Source: Actinoplanes cyaneus (lineage in GTDB: Bacteria; Actinomycetota; Actinomycetes; Mycobacteriales; Micromonosporaceae). Taken from it: 64,000 nucleotides of DNA. The stretch covers positions 287,581 through 351,580 of the forward strand of contig NZ_BOMH01000002.1 of NCBI RefSeq assembly GCF_016862095.1. The letters are read 5' to 3'. The position numbers and the translations under genes were made by a program. Below are positions 19,801-28,121 of this stretch, piece after piece; the first letter of the stretch is position 1; each line of letters begins with the position of its first letter. The notes under the pieces are model-generated. The model was not told where the DNA came from and did not search any database. It saw only the letters and a program-made list of their open reading frames with translations.

Positions 19801-21996
19801 CGCCAGACCCCGCAGGGACGGCCGAACTCCCTCGCCGAGCACCAGGAATCCGCACTACCCCGCCGCCCGCGGGGCGACACCGTGCGGCCCGTCTCCCCTG
19901 CCGCGCAGTGGGCTCCAGGGCCCGGCGACGCGCGACCGGTCTCCGCGCCGACCGCACAGTGGGACCAGGGCCGGCCCGCGCCCGCCCCGTTGTGGGACCA
20001 GGGCCAGCCGGCAGCGCCGGACGCAACACGGCCCGTCTCCTCCCCCGCCGCCCAATGGGGGCAGGGACAACCGCCGACGCCCGACACCGCACGCCCTGTC
20101 TCCGCTCCCGCGGGACCGTGGGGACCGGCCGCGGGCCGGCCGGTGTCGCCCGCCGGCCAGTGGACCCATGCCCAGCCCGGAAACGGGCAGGCTGGACACG
20201 CTCAGCCCGCGCACACTCAGCCCGGACAGCACCGCATCGCGCCGCCGCACGCTCCGGCCGAGACGTCTCAGGCAGCGCAGTTGCAGCCCGGACAGGCTGT
20301 CGGCCCGGTCGTTCAGCAATCCGGCGCCGGGCATCGCCCTGCAGGCGAGGCGTCGACCGGGCACCCGGGCGCGGCGCACGCGCCGGTGTCGCCGGGCGGG
20401 TTCCTCGCCGGTGACGGGCCGACCGGTGAGCTGCCGCAGGTGGCGCAACCTGAAGACGACGGCTGGGGACCCCGGGCCGGTCAACGGCCGGTCTCACCCG
20501 CGCCGGGGCAGGCACCGGCGGCGACAGCACCGACCACGCCCGCGCAGCCCGCCCCCGCCCAGACGGCGCCAGCACCGACCATGCCCGGGCAACCCGCGCA
20601 GCCGCCGACAGCACCGGCCACGCCGGGGCAACCCGCGCAGGCACAAACGGCGGCGACAGCACCGACCACGCCGGGGCAGCCCGCGCAGACGGCGACAGCA
20701 CCGGCCTTCCCCGGGCAAACGGCGCAGCCTGTGACAGCACCGGCCTCCCCGGCACAGCCCGCCCCGGGGAAGACCTGGCTGCCCGCCCCACGTCCGGGCG
20801 GCACGCCGGTTCCGGAAGCGCAGGCACCGGCGATCAGCGACGGCCCGTCCCCGGGAAGCGCCTCACCGGCCGACGGGGCGGTCAGCGCCGTCCCGGTGCC
20901 GGCGCAGCGCCACCCCGTCGACGAGCCGTCGGCGGGCCCTGACGCCGAGCCCGTGCCGTACATGGACCCGGACGGCACGCTGCACAACCTGAAGCCGATC
21001 GCCCGCCTCGCGGTGTCCGGTCCGGATCAGGAGCCGCGGCGTTACTCCGACCCCGCGTTCGGCAGCGGCTGGTTCGTCGCCAAGACCCCCGCGCCGGACG
21101 AAGCGCCCAAGACGGCGCCCGAAGCGGCACCCGAGGAAGGGCCCGAGGCGGCGGCCACGGAGACGACTGAGGGAACGACTCCGGAAGCGGCCGGCGGGAA
21201 GACCGCGGCCACGGACGAGCCGGGCAGTGACCGTACCGCGGAGGGGAAAACCGGGAAGCAGAGCGCGCCGGAGCCCCGGAAGCAGCCGGAAGAGCTCGGG
21301 AAGCACCTGCCCCTCTCGGCCGCCGACCTGGACGCGATCCGCTGGCGCCTGGACGGCGGGACGCTGCGGGAGGTCGTCGACGACCGTGACGCCCTGCGTG
21401 AGCTGGGCGAGCGCCTCGACGGCCCGCTCGCCGACGAGGCCGACAACATCGTCAAGGCGGGTCTGCTGAGTGTGCGCGCGGAGGTCTACCGCCTGCTCGG
21501 GGAGCTGGGGATGGCGGCCGCCGCGAGCCGGCTGGCGCTGGCGCACGCCGAGTCCGCGAAGGACGAGCAGTCGATGGTGATCGCCCAGGCGGAGCTCGCG
21601 CACGTGTTGCGCCTGCGCGGCGACTGGAGGGAGGCGGACCGGCTCTTCCAGCGGGCGGTGGACTCGGACGTGTCGACGGCGGTGCGCAGCGTGGTGCACG
21701 AGAACGCCGGGCGCAGCGCGTTCGACCAGGGCCGGCACATGGAGGCGCTGGATCACTTCGCGCGGGCGATCCGGCTGGGCGCGTCGGACGACTCGGATCT
21801 GGTGGAGCGGGTCGGGGTGTGCCTCGAGGCGGTCTACATCCACGTGTTGCGGGACGGCTGGGGTCCGTACCCGCGGCGGCCGGAGGAGATCCTGGCGCCG
21901 CTGAGCGGCCGGAACGCCGACGAGCCGGCCGGGGAGCAGAGCGGCGCGCTGGACGAGACGACCGCCGAGCAAAGGGTCGTCACGAAGCGAGAGTGA
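16870..21996 (+). CDS. Giant low-complexity protein with C-terminal TPR-like domain
   Basis: Protein of 1708 residues with no signal peptide or membrane segment. It starts with an acidic, aromatic MSFEDDEYWDEEYNEYSF. Then come: an Arg/Asp-rich region with 8-9-residue repeats of the PDRRLPDGG type (about residues 197-257), repeats around DELVRG (354-424), GQHSQVGPQSPV repeats (674-714), about ten copies of an eight-residue ARGPMPVD repeat (807-874), PPGLVAPQPA repeats (about 900-960) and Pro/Ala/Gln/Thr repeats (1211-1297). Residues 1477-1665 are ordered and helical, resembling tetratricopeptide repeats (VRAEVYRLLGELGMAAAASR, GDWREADRLFQRAV, GRHMEALDHFARAIRLG). GGAG eight bases upstream supports the ATG. 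A scaffold or assembly hub is inferred; the family is not recognised. Confidence 0.85.
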   Translation: MSFEDDEYWDEEYNEYSFMPKYAVAQERHFEKRTAPDPVIPTRRPAEGDKPAARRSGRNGEKPAVAFDDKRPSWLDDPNFVPIDTSVDNLSGNYFDDVDFNRPELGMDFDKPDFPIVDPAALQNPERQRRRPQPDGRPAGRYGARRHDDLTDDRGRARDDRRDDSRGRHPAERRDERWADDRRDPRRETDRRDGAGPRRQPAEAGPERRLPDTGLERRLPDGGPDRRLPDSSPDRRPLDGGPDRRLPDSGPDRRWSEDERGRPGERRGGSADRPAARRDYVDERDSQPWQEDDFGPIRPPGGRRPRREDEEPRRGPTGRPERPAAAGRATVPGDDRYDGRGRPQDVEAAHGNGHLRDDDLLRGSDLVRGSERVRDDELIRADELVRGTGRARDEDLVRGTGRALNDELVRGTGLPRDEDLVRGGRGHGDADRESVDRDGYGRDDLAAGRARVRDDESARRQGWDDEPVDLQAREWDKAPANADWTGGERTPEGWAADEQSAHRDDRSRSRDDHDEHPVVLDGEYYETPDEPATPGSPGDDKPRVLRRADPPVQPKVVSRATPPPTPRVIKNAPPVTPRVVAAPPPAAPARVVGPAGPQIPAAAAATSAPPPGSAPGTAEVSLDPRTAMAPHGESAPPPAPSAPSTAANRPVSGTPQSPGAPQLPIGHQATGVPQSPSGQHSPVGPQSPVGQHSQVGPQSPVGQHSQVGPQAPAGQQSAGFAQAAGPQQTPNAPQAHEPGPSQAAGIPQEPGPWQSGPPQAVPQQRTGRSPRTAHVFLADGDGPWAIVPDDVPPMPPHPTGRTASPARGPVPVDARAPMPLDARGPIPVDARGPMPVDARGPMPVDPRGPIPADSRGPIPVDARGPVPVDGRGPTAVGRPTVPAPGAGQTPVQPGVPRTGQPVMPPPGLIAPQAVTPRPVVPQTATPPGRVPPQPAAPPPGLVAPQPAAPPPGLIASQPAVQPGAPVPGNPPGNTWDPRQTPQGRPNSLAEHQESALPRRPRGDTVRPVSPAAQWAPGPGDARPVSAPTAQWDQGRPAPAPLWDQGQPAAPDATRPVSSPAAQWGQGQPPTPDTARPVSAPAGPWGPAAGRPVSPAGQWTHAQPGNGQAGHAQPAHTQPGQHRIAPPHAPAETSQAAQLQPGQAVGPVVQQSGAGHRPAGEASTGHPGAAHAPVSPGGFLAGDGPTGELPQVAQPEDDGWGPRAGQRPVSPAPGQAPAATAPTTPAQPAPAQTAPAPTMPGQPAQPPTAPATPGQPAQAQTAATAPTTPGQPAQTATAPAFPGQTAQPVTAPASPAQPAPGKTWLPAPRPGGTPVPEAQAPAISDGPSPGSASPADGAVSAVPVPAQRHPVDEPSAGPDAEPVPYMDPDGTLHNLKPIARLAVSGPDQEPRRYSDPAFGSGWFVAKTPAPDEAPKTAPEAAPEEGPEAAATETTEGTTPEAAGGKTAATDEPGSDRTAEGKTGKQSAPEPRKQPEELGKHLPLSAADLDAIRWRLDGGTLREVVDDRDALRELGERLDGPLADEADNIVKAGLLSVRAEVYRLLGELGMAAAASRLALAHAESAKDEQSMVIAQAELAHVLRLRGDWREADRLFQRAVDSDVSTAVRSVVHENAGRSAFDQGRHMEALDHFARAIRLGASDDSDLVERVGVCLEAVYIHVLRDGWGPYPRRPEEILAPLSGRNADEPAGEQSGALDETTAEQRVVTKRE

Positions 21997-22996
21997 CCAT
22001 CGACGTACGGCCTCGTCCGCCGTCCTTCGCCTGGTAGAGCGCCGCGTCCGCGACCCGTTGCAGGTCCTCGGCGGCGCTCGCGTGGTGCGGCGCGACGCCG
22101 ATGCCGATGCTGACCTGGGGTGGCCCTCCGGGCAGGCCGGCGGTGGCGGCGAGCGTGGCGCGGGCGCGCTCGGCGTACCGGAAGGCGCCTTCCGGGCCGC
22201 CGCGGAGCAGCACCGCGAACTCGTCCCCGCCGAGCCGTGCCACCAGGTGCCGCGTCTCGGCTCCGGCGGCGCGCAGCGCGTCGGCGACGGCCCGCAGCGC
22301 CCTGTCGCCGGTTCCGTGTCCCCAGGTGTCGTTGATGCTCTTGAAGTGGTCGACGTCGATCAGCACGAGCGCGGCCGGGTCGCCGCCTCGCACGGCCTGC
22401 CGCACCGCCTCCCGCAGCTCCTCGTCGAAGGCCCGCCGGTTCGCCGCGCCGGTCAGCGCGTCGGAGCTGGCCTGTTCCTCGAGGACCGCGCGGAGCTGGT
22501 CGTTGCGCTGGTTCAGGTTGATCACGACCCAGGCGGTCATCACCATGGCGACGGACATGGCGATCCAGTCGGTGAACGCCTGGACCGGCGGCGCGTAGGT
22601 GAAGACGACCGAGGCGTGCCCCGCGGAGATGACGGCCGTGACGAGGTAGGCGACGCGCCGACTCAGGAATCGGGCGGAGTAGAGGAGCGGCCACAGGTAG
22701 AACAGCTGGGCGGCGGTGCCGGCATCCTCGGTGGCGAAGTTCAGCCCGGTCACGACCCCGGCCGTCAGGAACGGGACGAGCAGCCAGAAGTAGGCCGGCA
22801 GCGCCTCCGGGCGACGCCAGCAGACGATGCCGACGACGAGCAGGGCCGCCGCGGTGATCCCGATCGCGGCCAGTTCCGCGGGAGGGGCGCCGAGCTGCAT
22901 CAGGACACCGGTGACGAGGTTGTACGGCGCGCCCGCGAGCATCAGATAGGCGACGGCACGGGATGCGCCGTGCTGGTCGCGTAACTGGAACGGCAA
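21980..22996 (-). CDS. Membrane-bound diguanylate cyclase (GGDEF)
   Basis: Protein of 338 residues. The start is TTG at 22996, directly after GGAGGA-N5. About residues 13-175 contain six hydrophobic segments with no recognised sensor family; residues 180-335 are a GGDEF domain with an intact active-site loop ARLGGDEFAVLLRGG and the substrate helix DVDHFKSINDTWGHGTGDRAL. It should make cyclic di-GMP from two GTP at the inner face of the membrane. The RxxD inhibitory site normally found before GGDEF is absent, so product inhibition may be weak. Its last 17 bases overlap the end of the convergent 1708-residue gene. Confidence 0.93.
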   Translation of the reverse strand: MPFQLRDQHGASRAVAYLMLAGAPYNLVTGVLMQLGAPPAELAAIGITAAALLVVGIVCWRRPEALPAYFWLLVPFLTAGVVTGLNFATEDAGTAAQLFYLWPLLYSARFLSRRVAYLVTAVISAGHASVVFTYAPPVQAFTDWIAMSVAMVMTAWVVINLNQRNDQLRAVLEEQASSDALTGAANRRAFDEELREAVRQAVRGGDPAALVLIDVDHFKSINDTWGHGTGDRALRAVADALRAAGAETRHLVARLGGDEFAVLLRGGPEGAFRYAERARATLAATAGLPGGPPQVSIGIGVAPHHASAAEDLQRVADAALYQAKDGGRGRTSMVTLAS

Positions 22997-23056
22997 GGCG
23001 GTCCTCCTCCGGGTCCCGCCTGACCCCTTCGGTTCGGTCCGCCGGGATCTGAGCGA

Positions 23057-23935
23057 TCAGGGCCGGTCCCGAGCCGGGACGGCCGGCTCCTCCCGCACGG
23101 CCGGCGTGCGGCGCGCGAGCGTCACGCCGACGCTGGCGAGGGTGACCAGCAGGAGGGCGGCGACCTCGATCGGGCCGAGCCGCTGCCCGAGCACGAGGAG
23201 GCCGGCCAGGGCCGCGGCACCCGGTTCGAGGCTCATCAGGATGCCGAAGACCCGCGTGGGGATCCGGCGCAGGGCGTTCAGTTCGAGCCCGTACGAGATG
23301 ACCGACGAGAGCAGCGCGACCGCGACCGCCCCGAGCAGCAGGTGCGGGTGGCCGAGGACGGCGCTCGCCCCGGTGAGACCGAACGGGGCCACGATCAGCG
23401 CCCCGATCGCGAGCGACACGGTGAGGCCGCCGGTGCCCGGGATGAGCGCGCCGACCCGGGCGCTGAACACGATGTACGCCGCCCAGCACAGCCCGGCGAG
23501 CAGGGCCAGCAGCAGCCCGCCGATCGGCGCGCCCCCGCCGGAGCGCAGGCCGAGCAGCAGCACCCCGGCACCGGCCAGGGCCGCCCAGAACAGGTCGAGC
23601 AGCCGCCGTGTCTGGGCCAGGGCGAGCAGCAGCGGGCCGAGGAACTCGACGGTGACGGCGGTGCCGAGCGGGACGGACCGCAGGGCGTAGTAGAAGACCA
23701 GGTTCATGCTGCCCATCGACAGCCCGAGCAGCGCCGCGGCCCGCCAGGCGGCGAACGACCAGGTCCACACCCGGGGCCGGGTGAGCGCGCCGAGGATCAG
23801 GGCGGCGATCGCCAGGCGCAGGAACGTGACCCCGGCCGCGCCGAGGTCGTCGAAGAGGGTCCGGGCGATCGCGCTGCCGAACTGGACCGAGGCGATCGCG
23901 GTCAGGACGAGGATCGGCGCGGGCACCCGCTTCAT
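23057..23935 (-). CDS. EamA/DMT-superfamily exporter (RhtA-like)
   Basis: Membrane protein of 292 residues with ten predicted segments in two homologous EamA halves (first half from VLTAIASVQFGSAIARTLFD, second from GLCWAAYIVFSARVG). The motif LMSLEPGAAALAGLLVLGQ in the second half is typical of RhtA-type exporters of amino acids or related metabolites. The ATG at 23935 follows the ABC permease stop by only three bases and has GGAG inside that gene's end, so it is the last gene of the MacAB-like operon. A shared export role is possible but unproven. Confidence 0.85.
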   Translation of the reverse strand: MKRVPAPILVLTAIASVQFGSAIARTLFDDLGAAGVTFLRLAIAALILGALTRPRVWTWSFAAWRAAALLGLSMGSMNLVFYYALRSVPLGTAVTVEFLGPLLLALAQTRRLLDLFWAALAGAGVLLLGLRSGGGAPIGGLLLALLAGLCWAAYIVFSARVGALIPGTGGLTVSLAIGALIVAPFGLTGASAVLGHPHLLLGAVAVALLSSVISYGLELNALRRIPTRVFGILMSLEPGAAALAGLLVLGQRLGPIEVAALLLVTLASVGVTLARRTPAVREEPAVPARDRP

Positions 23936-23938
23936 CTG

Positions 23939-25123
23939 TTACTCCGTTCGCAGGGCCACCACCGGGTCGAGGCGGCCGGCCCGCTGTGCTGGGACGACGC
24001 CGAAGATAATGCCGACCGCGGCGGACACTCCGAAGGCCAGGGCCATGGACCACCAGGTGAGCGCGGCCGGCACCGGGCTGAGCGCGTCCACCAGCAGGGC
24101 CGCGCTCGCGCCGAGCAGCATGCCGAGCACTCCCCCGGTCGTGGTCAGCAGGACCGCTTCGAGCAGGAACTGGACGCTGATGTCGCGCGGGCGGGCGCCG
24201 ACCGCCTTGCGCAGGCCGATCTCCCTGGTCCGCTCGCGCACCGAGACGAGCATGATGTTGGAGACGCCGACCCCGCCGACCAGCAGGCTGATCCCGGCGA
24301 TCGCGGCGAGCACCCCGGTCAGCACGCCGAGGATGTCGCCGAGCACGCCGAGGATCTGCTCCTGGGTGACGGCGCTGAAATCGGTGTCCGGGTGCCGGCC
24401 GGTGAGCGCCGCGACGACGTCGGTGCCGAGCTGGTCGATGCGGTCGCGGTCGGGCGCGCGGATCGCGAGGCCGTCGATCCGGTCGGTGCCGAGCAGCCGT
24501 TGCGCGGCGGTGACCGGCACGTGCACCTCGTTGTCCCGGTCGACGCCGAGGCTCTGCCCGAGCTGCTCGAACGTGCCGATCACCCGGAACCGGACGCCGC
24601 CGATGGTGATCTGCCGGCCGATCGGGTCGCGGTCGCCGAACAGTGTCCGGGCCACGCCGGCGCCGAGCACGGCGACGCGGCGGCCGGTGCTGACGTCGGT
24701 GCGGGTCAGGTAGGCGCCGCGGCTGAGCTTGCGGACGAAGACGCTGGGCGTGGTCTCCAGGACGCCCTGCATGCTGGCGAAGGCGGAGAGCTTGCCGGCC
24801 CGCACGGTCTCCCCCGAGGCGATCGTCACGGCGACCCGCGACCGGTCGCCGACGATCCGGCTGACCGCGTCGGCGTCGTCCAGGGTCATCGGTGAGCTGG
24901 TCGGCGCGGCGCCGGCGGTCAGCTTCCCGGGTACGACGATCAGCAGGTTGCTGCCCAGCCCCTCGACCTGTCGCTCGATCTGCTGTTTGGTGCCGGTCCC
25001 GATGGCGACCAGGGCGACCACCGCGGCGACGCCGATGACCACGCCGAGCATGGTGAGCAGGCTGCGCAGCCGGTTGGCCCGCAGCGCGTCGAGCGCGACC
25101 CGCCACGCCTCGGCCACTCTCAT
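23939..25123 (-). CDS. MacB-type ABC transporter permease
   Basis: Protein of 394 residues with the MacB/FtsX layout: one N-terminal membrane segment (SLLTMLGVVIGVAAVVALVA), a large extracytoplasmic MacB-PCD domain (about residues 45-250), and three C-terminal segments starting at about residue 268 (VLTGVLAAIAGISLLVGGVG, then the SVRERTREIGLRKAVGA coupling motif). Such permeases act as mechanotransmitters that drive export of peptides, antibiotics or lipids, not as simple channels. The ATG at 25123 overlaps the ATPase stop by four bases. It works with the upstream ATPase and the adaptor protein. Confidence 0.92.
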   Translation of the reverse strand: MRVAEAWRVALDALRANRLRSLLTMLGVVIGVAAVVALVAIGTGTKQQIERQVEGLGSNLLIVVPGKLTAGAAPTSSPMTLDDADAVSRIVGDRSRVAVTIASGETVRAGKLSAFASMQGVLETTPSVFVRKLSRGAYLTRTDVSTGRRVAVLGAGVARTLFGDRDPIGRQITIGGVRFRVIGTFEQLGQSLGVDRDNEVHVPVTAAQRLLGTDRIDGLAIRAPDRDRIDQLGTDVVAALTGRHPDTDFSAVTQEQILGVLGDILGVLTGVLAAIAGISLLVGGVGVSNIMLVSVRERTREIGLRKAVGARPRDISVQFLLEAVLLTTTGGVLGMLLGASAALLVDALSPVPAALTWWSMALAFGVSAAVGIIFGVVPAQRAGRLDPVVALRTE

Positions 25124-25794
25124 CCGACGATCAGCCCGTCCCGCATGACGATCTGGCGCCGGGCCCGCGCCGCGACCTCCCGGTCGTGGGTGACCAGCAC
25201 CACCGCGACGCCGTCGGCGTTCAGCGATTCCAGCAGGGCCAGGATCGACTGCCCGGTCGCGGAGTCCAGGTTCCCGGTCGGCTCGTCGGCCAGCAGCAGC
25301 GACGGCCCGGTGACGAGGGCCCGGGCGATCGCCACCCGCTGCTGTTCCCCGCCGGAGAGCTGGTTCGGCCGGTGGGTGATCCGGTGCGCGAGCCCGACCC
25401 GTTCGAGCATCGCGGCCGCCCGCGCCCGGCGCTCCCGGCGCCCGATCCCGCGGTAGACCAGCGGCAATCCGACGTTGTCCTGGGCGGTGGTCCGGGTGAG
25501 CAGGTGGAACGACTGGAAGACGAACCCGATCGTGCTGTTGCGCAGCTCGGCCAGCTCGTTCGGGGTGAGCGCGGCGACGTCGCGCCCACCGAGCAGCAGG
25601 GTCCCGCTGGTCGGCCGGTCCAGGCCGCCGAGCAGGTGCATCAGCGTCGACTTGCCGGAGCCGGACGTGCCGACGACGGCCACGTAGTCGCCCGCCTCGA
25701 CGGTGAGCGAGACCCCGCGCAGCGCCGGGACCGCGAAACCGTCCAGCTGGTAGGTGCGGGTCACGTCGGTGGCGACGATCGCGGCGCTGGTCAC
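25120..25794 (-). CDS. MacB/LolD-type ABC transporter ATPase
   Basis: Protein of 224 residues, a single ABC ATPase domain: Walker A GTSGSGKST at about residue 41, signature LSGGEQQRVAIARAL, Walker B LLLADEPTGNLDS. The GTG at 25794 is chosen because the preceding frame is the adaptor tail and because it overlaps the adaptor stop by four bases. It energises the MacB-type permease encoded next. The operon order adaptor, ATPase, permease is the standard one for this export family in Gram-positive bacteria. Confidence 0.93.
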   Translation of the reverse strand: MTSAAIVATDVTRTYQLDGFAVPALRGVSLTVEAGDYVAVVGTSGSGKSTLMHLLGGLDRPTSGTLLLGGRDVAALTPNELAELRNSTIGFVFQSFHLLTRTTAQDNVGLPLVYRGIGRRERRARAAAMLERVGLAHRITHRPNQLSGGEQQRVAIARALVTGPSLLLADEPTGNLDSATGQSILALLESLNADGVAVVLVTHDREVAARARRQIVMRDGLIVG

Positions 25795-27104
25795 GGCACC
25801 TCGCCGCCGGGCTGGACCCGGTCGGTGCCGGCGACGACGATCTGCTGACCGGCGGAGACCCCGGAGAGCACCTGAACGGTCTCCTCCCCCTGCACGCCGA
25901 GCCGCACGGGCACCGCCTGATAGCGCCCGTCCTGGACCGCCCACACGGTGTCCCGCCCGTCCGCGCTGACCACCGCCGAGGCGGGCACGGTGACCGCGTC
26001 GGCGGCTTGCCGTACCTTCAGGCGGATCACGGCGCTCATCCCGGGCCGGGGTGCGGGCGCCGCGCCGCCGCCGTCGGTGAGCTCCCCGGCGCCCAGGTCG
26101 AGCCGCACCCGGTAGGACACCCCGCCGCGCGCCGACGTGGTCGGGAGCAGGTCCACCGAGCGTACGGTCGCCGGGTAGGACGCCCCGGTCGCCGCGTCCA
26201 GCTCGACGTCGGCCTTCACTCCGGGCTTGACCAGCAGCACGTCGGTCTCGTCCACCTCGGCCGACAGACCGAGCTTGCGGACGTCGACCACGGTCAGCAG
26301 CGGGGTCCCGGGCGTTACGTAGGCGCCCTCGAACACCGACGAGTCGACCCCCTCGGAAGGGGTGGTCGCCCCGGTCAGCGCGGACAGGCCGGCGGGCGCG
26401 GCGGGCGCCGGGCCACCGAACTGGACCACGCCCGCGACCGGCGCCGTGAGAGTCAGCGCGTCGACGGCCGCGTCGGCGAGGTCGTACGCCTGCTGGGCCT
26501 GGAGCCGCTGGGCGGCGGAGAGGGAGCTGATCGCCTGGCCGAGCGAGGAGACACCGCGCTGCACGGCGCGGACTGCGGCGGCGGCCGCGTCGGACGCCGC
26601 CTGGTACTGCTCGCGGGCCGCGCTCACCTGCCGCTCGAACGCCTCCCGCAGCACCGGGTCGGTGATCTTGCCGATCGAGGCGAGCGCCTCGTCGAACGCC
26701 TTCGCCGCCTTCCGGTCGGTGGTCGTCCGCACCTGGGCGAAGTCTCCGGGGGAGGCGCCACCGCCGGACGGGATCGCGTCGAGGGCCTTCAACGCCGCGT
26801 CGCGGCGCTGCCGCAGCTCGGGCGAGTCGATCACGGCGAGCACGTCGCCCTTGGTGACCCGGGCCCCCGGCTCGACGCGCAGCTCGCCGATCGTGCCGGG
26901 GGCGGGCGCGGAGACGGTCGCGGCGCTCCGGGCGGTGACCGAGCCGGGCGCCTCGACGATCTCGTCGACGGTGCCGACGGTGGCGGTGCCGAGGCGCACC
27001 CCGGGATCGTCGTCGTCGCAGGAGGCAGCGGTCAGCAGGAGCAGCACCAGGGTTCCGCCGGCGACCAGCGCTCCCCGGGAGTGGGTGCGAGACACAGAGG
27101 ACAC
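25791..27104 (-). CDS. HlyD/MacA-type efflux adaptor protein
   Basis: Protein of 437 residues from GTG at 27104. An N-terminal membrane anchor (GALVAGGTLVLLLLTAASC) looks like a lipoprotein signal with cysteine at about residue 29. Two lipoyl/barrel-sandwich halves (VEAPGSVTARSAATVSAPAPG and the later LTAPVAGVVQFGG) flank a coiled-coil hairpin with VSAAREQYQAASDAAAAAVR. The C-terminal barrel includes the GAYVTPGTPLLTVVDVRKL loop. In Gram-positive bacteria such adaptors dock on MacB-type permeases and reach into the cell wall. The start is uncertain: no clear ribosome-binding site is present and GTG at 27095 is an alternative. Confidence 0.85.
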   Translation of the reverse strand: MSSVSRTHSRGALVAGGTLVLLLLTAASCDDDDPGVRLGTATVGTVDEIVEAPGSVTARSAATVSAPAPGTIGELRVEPGARVTKGDVLAVIDSPELRQRRDAALKALDAIPSGGGASPGDFAQVRTTTDRKAAKAFDEALASIGKITDPVLREAFERQVSAAREQYQAASDAAAAAVRAVQRGVSSLGQAISSLSAAQRLQAQQAYDLADAAVDALTLTAPVAGVVQFGGPAPAAPAGLSALTGATTPSEGVDSSVFEGAYVTPGTPLLTVVDVRKLGLSAEVDETDVLLVKPGVKADVELDAATGASYPATVRSVDLLPTTSARGGVSYRVRLDLGAGELTDGGGAAPAPRPGMSAVIRLKVRQAADAVTVPASAVVSADGRDTVWAVQDGRYQAVPVRLGVQGEETVQVLSGVSAGQQIVVAGTDRVQPGGEVP

Positions 27105-27144
27105 TCTATGTCGGCAAGAAGCGGCACGGGATGTCGCGAGAAGC

Positions 27145-27180
27145 GGCACGGGCCGCCCCGCGGAAGGGACGGCCCGTGCC
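27145..27180 (-). terminator. Hairpin after the L,D-transpeptidase gene
   Basis: Eleven-bp perfect stem (GGCACGGGCCG at 27145-27155 with its complement at 27170-27180), 13 bases after the stop at 27194 on the minus strand. Part of the left arm, GAAGCGGCACGGG, also occurs as a direct repeat about 23 bases away. Confidence 0.55.
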
Positions 27181-27193
27181 CGGCATCGATGGA

Positions 27194-27946
27194 TCAGGTG
27201 CCGGGACGACGCCCGATGACCTTCACCGTCGAACCGATCTTGCCGATGCTGTAGTACTTGGCGGCGTCCTGCTGGAGCAGGTTGACGCAGCCGTGCGAAC
27301 CACGCCACTTGTCGTGGATGTACGTGGTGGTCTGGTGGAACCCGCGGCCGCCGATGAAGCGCTGCCAGTACGGGAGCCAGACCTTGTACGGGTCGGACCA
27401 CTCCTTGCGGGTCCGCTTGTTGATCTTGAAGGTGCCCGCCGGCGTCCGGTAACCCTTCATGCCGGTACGGGTGACGGTCGGCTTGACGTAGACCTTGCCG
27501 TCCTTCATCACCCACGTCGTCTGGTTGGTCAGATCGACGCAGAAGGTGACACCCTTCTTGCTGGCCTTGCACGCCGCGGTCTTGGTCGCCGCGAGCCGCT
27601 TGGCCACGTCGTACGTGGTCGGGCCGGCCAGGCCCTGGGCCGGCTGGATGCCGAACCGCTTCTGGAACTTCTTGATCGCGGTACAGTCCGCGGCCGACTG
27701 CTTGCCGTCGACCGAGACCGTGCCGTAGCCACCGATCTGCTTCAGGTACGTCTCGACCTGCTTCTGGTACTTGCCGGTCGCACAAGACGCGGCGGCCGCC
27801 TTGGTGACCACCGTGGTGGCCACCGGCGCGGTACGCACCGCGGCGCCGGCACTCGCCGGCGTCAGGGCGAACGCGCCGAGACCGCCGCCCACCACGGCGG
27901 CCATGACCGCTGTCGCGAGACGTGCGGTAACACGTTTCACTGCCAA
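27194..27946 (-). CDS. Secreted L,D-transpeptidase with peptidoglycan-binding domain
   Basis: Protein of 250 residues. The TTG at 27946 is chosen because GGGGAGG lies seven bases upstream; GTG two codons later is the alternative. A signal peptide (VTARLATAVMAAVVGGGLGAF) is followed by a peptidoglycan-binding helical domain (about residues 50-115, with AIKKFQKRFGIQPAQGLAGP). The YkuD catalytic domain carries the signature HxnSHGCVNL: FHQTTTYIHDKWRGSHGCVN, with the catalytic cysteine near the C-terminus. It would form 3-3 peptide cross-links in the cell wall. It has its own terminator on each side and appears monocistronic. Confidence 0.9.
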   Translation of the reverse strand: MAVKRVTARLATAVMAAVVGGGLGAFALTPASAGAAVRTAPVATTVVTKAAAASCATGKYQKQVETYLKQIGGYGTVSVDGKQSAADCTAIKKFQKRFGIQPAQGLAGPTTYDVAKRLAATKTAACKASKKGVTFCVDLTNQTTWVMKDGKVYVKPTVTRTGMKGYRTPAGTFKINKRTRKEWSDPYKVWLPYWQRFIGGRGFHQTTTYIHDKWRGSHGCVNLLQQDAAKYYSIGKIGSTVKVIGRRPGT

Positions 27947-28029
27947 ATCACATCCTCCCCAGGAGTGTCGTCCGCACATCGAAGCACAACGGTCCCGCGA
28001 AAACGATCGAGGGAGGGACCGTGACATGA

Positions 28030-28057
28030 AACCGGGATGCCGATCGGCATCCCGGTT
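28030..28057 (-). terminator. Terminator after the CAP-domain gene
   Basis: Perfect 28-base palindrome with a 12-bp stem (AACCGGGATGCC at 28030-28041) and a four-base loop. It lies 64 bases beyond the CAP-gene stop on the minus strand, and upstream of the L,D-transpeptidase gene. Confidence 0.7.
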
Positions 28058-28121
28058 GCGTGCTTGATGTGTTTCCCGCTCCGGGGAGTTGTGGCCGCGC
28101 CGCCGCGCGGAGGCGGGCCCT

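Noticed and set aside
25945..27785. Longer adaptor protein reading upstream to 27785
   Set aside because: The extra part lies on top of the L,D-transpeptidase gene in another frame and has no membrane anchor; the signal starts at 27104.
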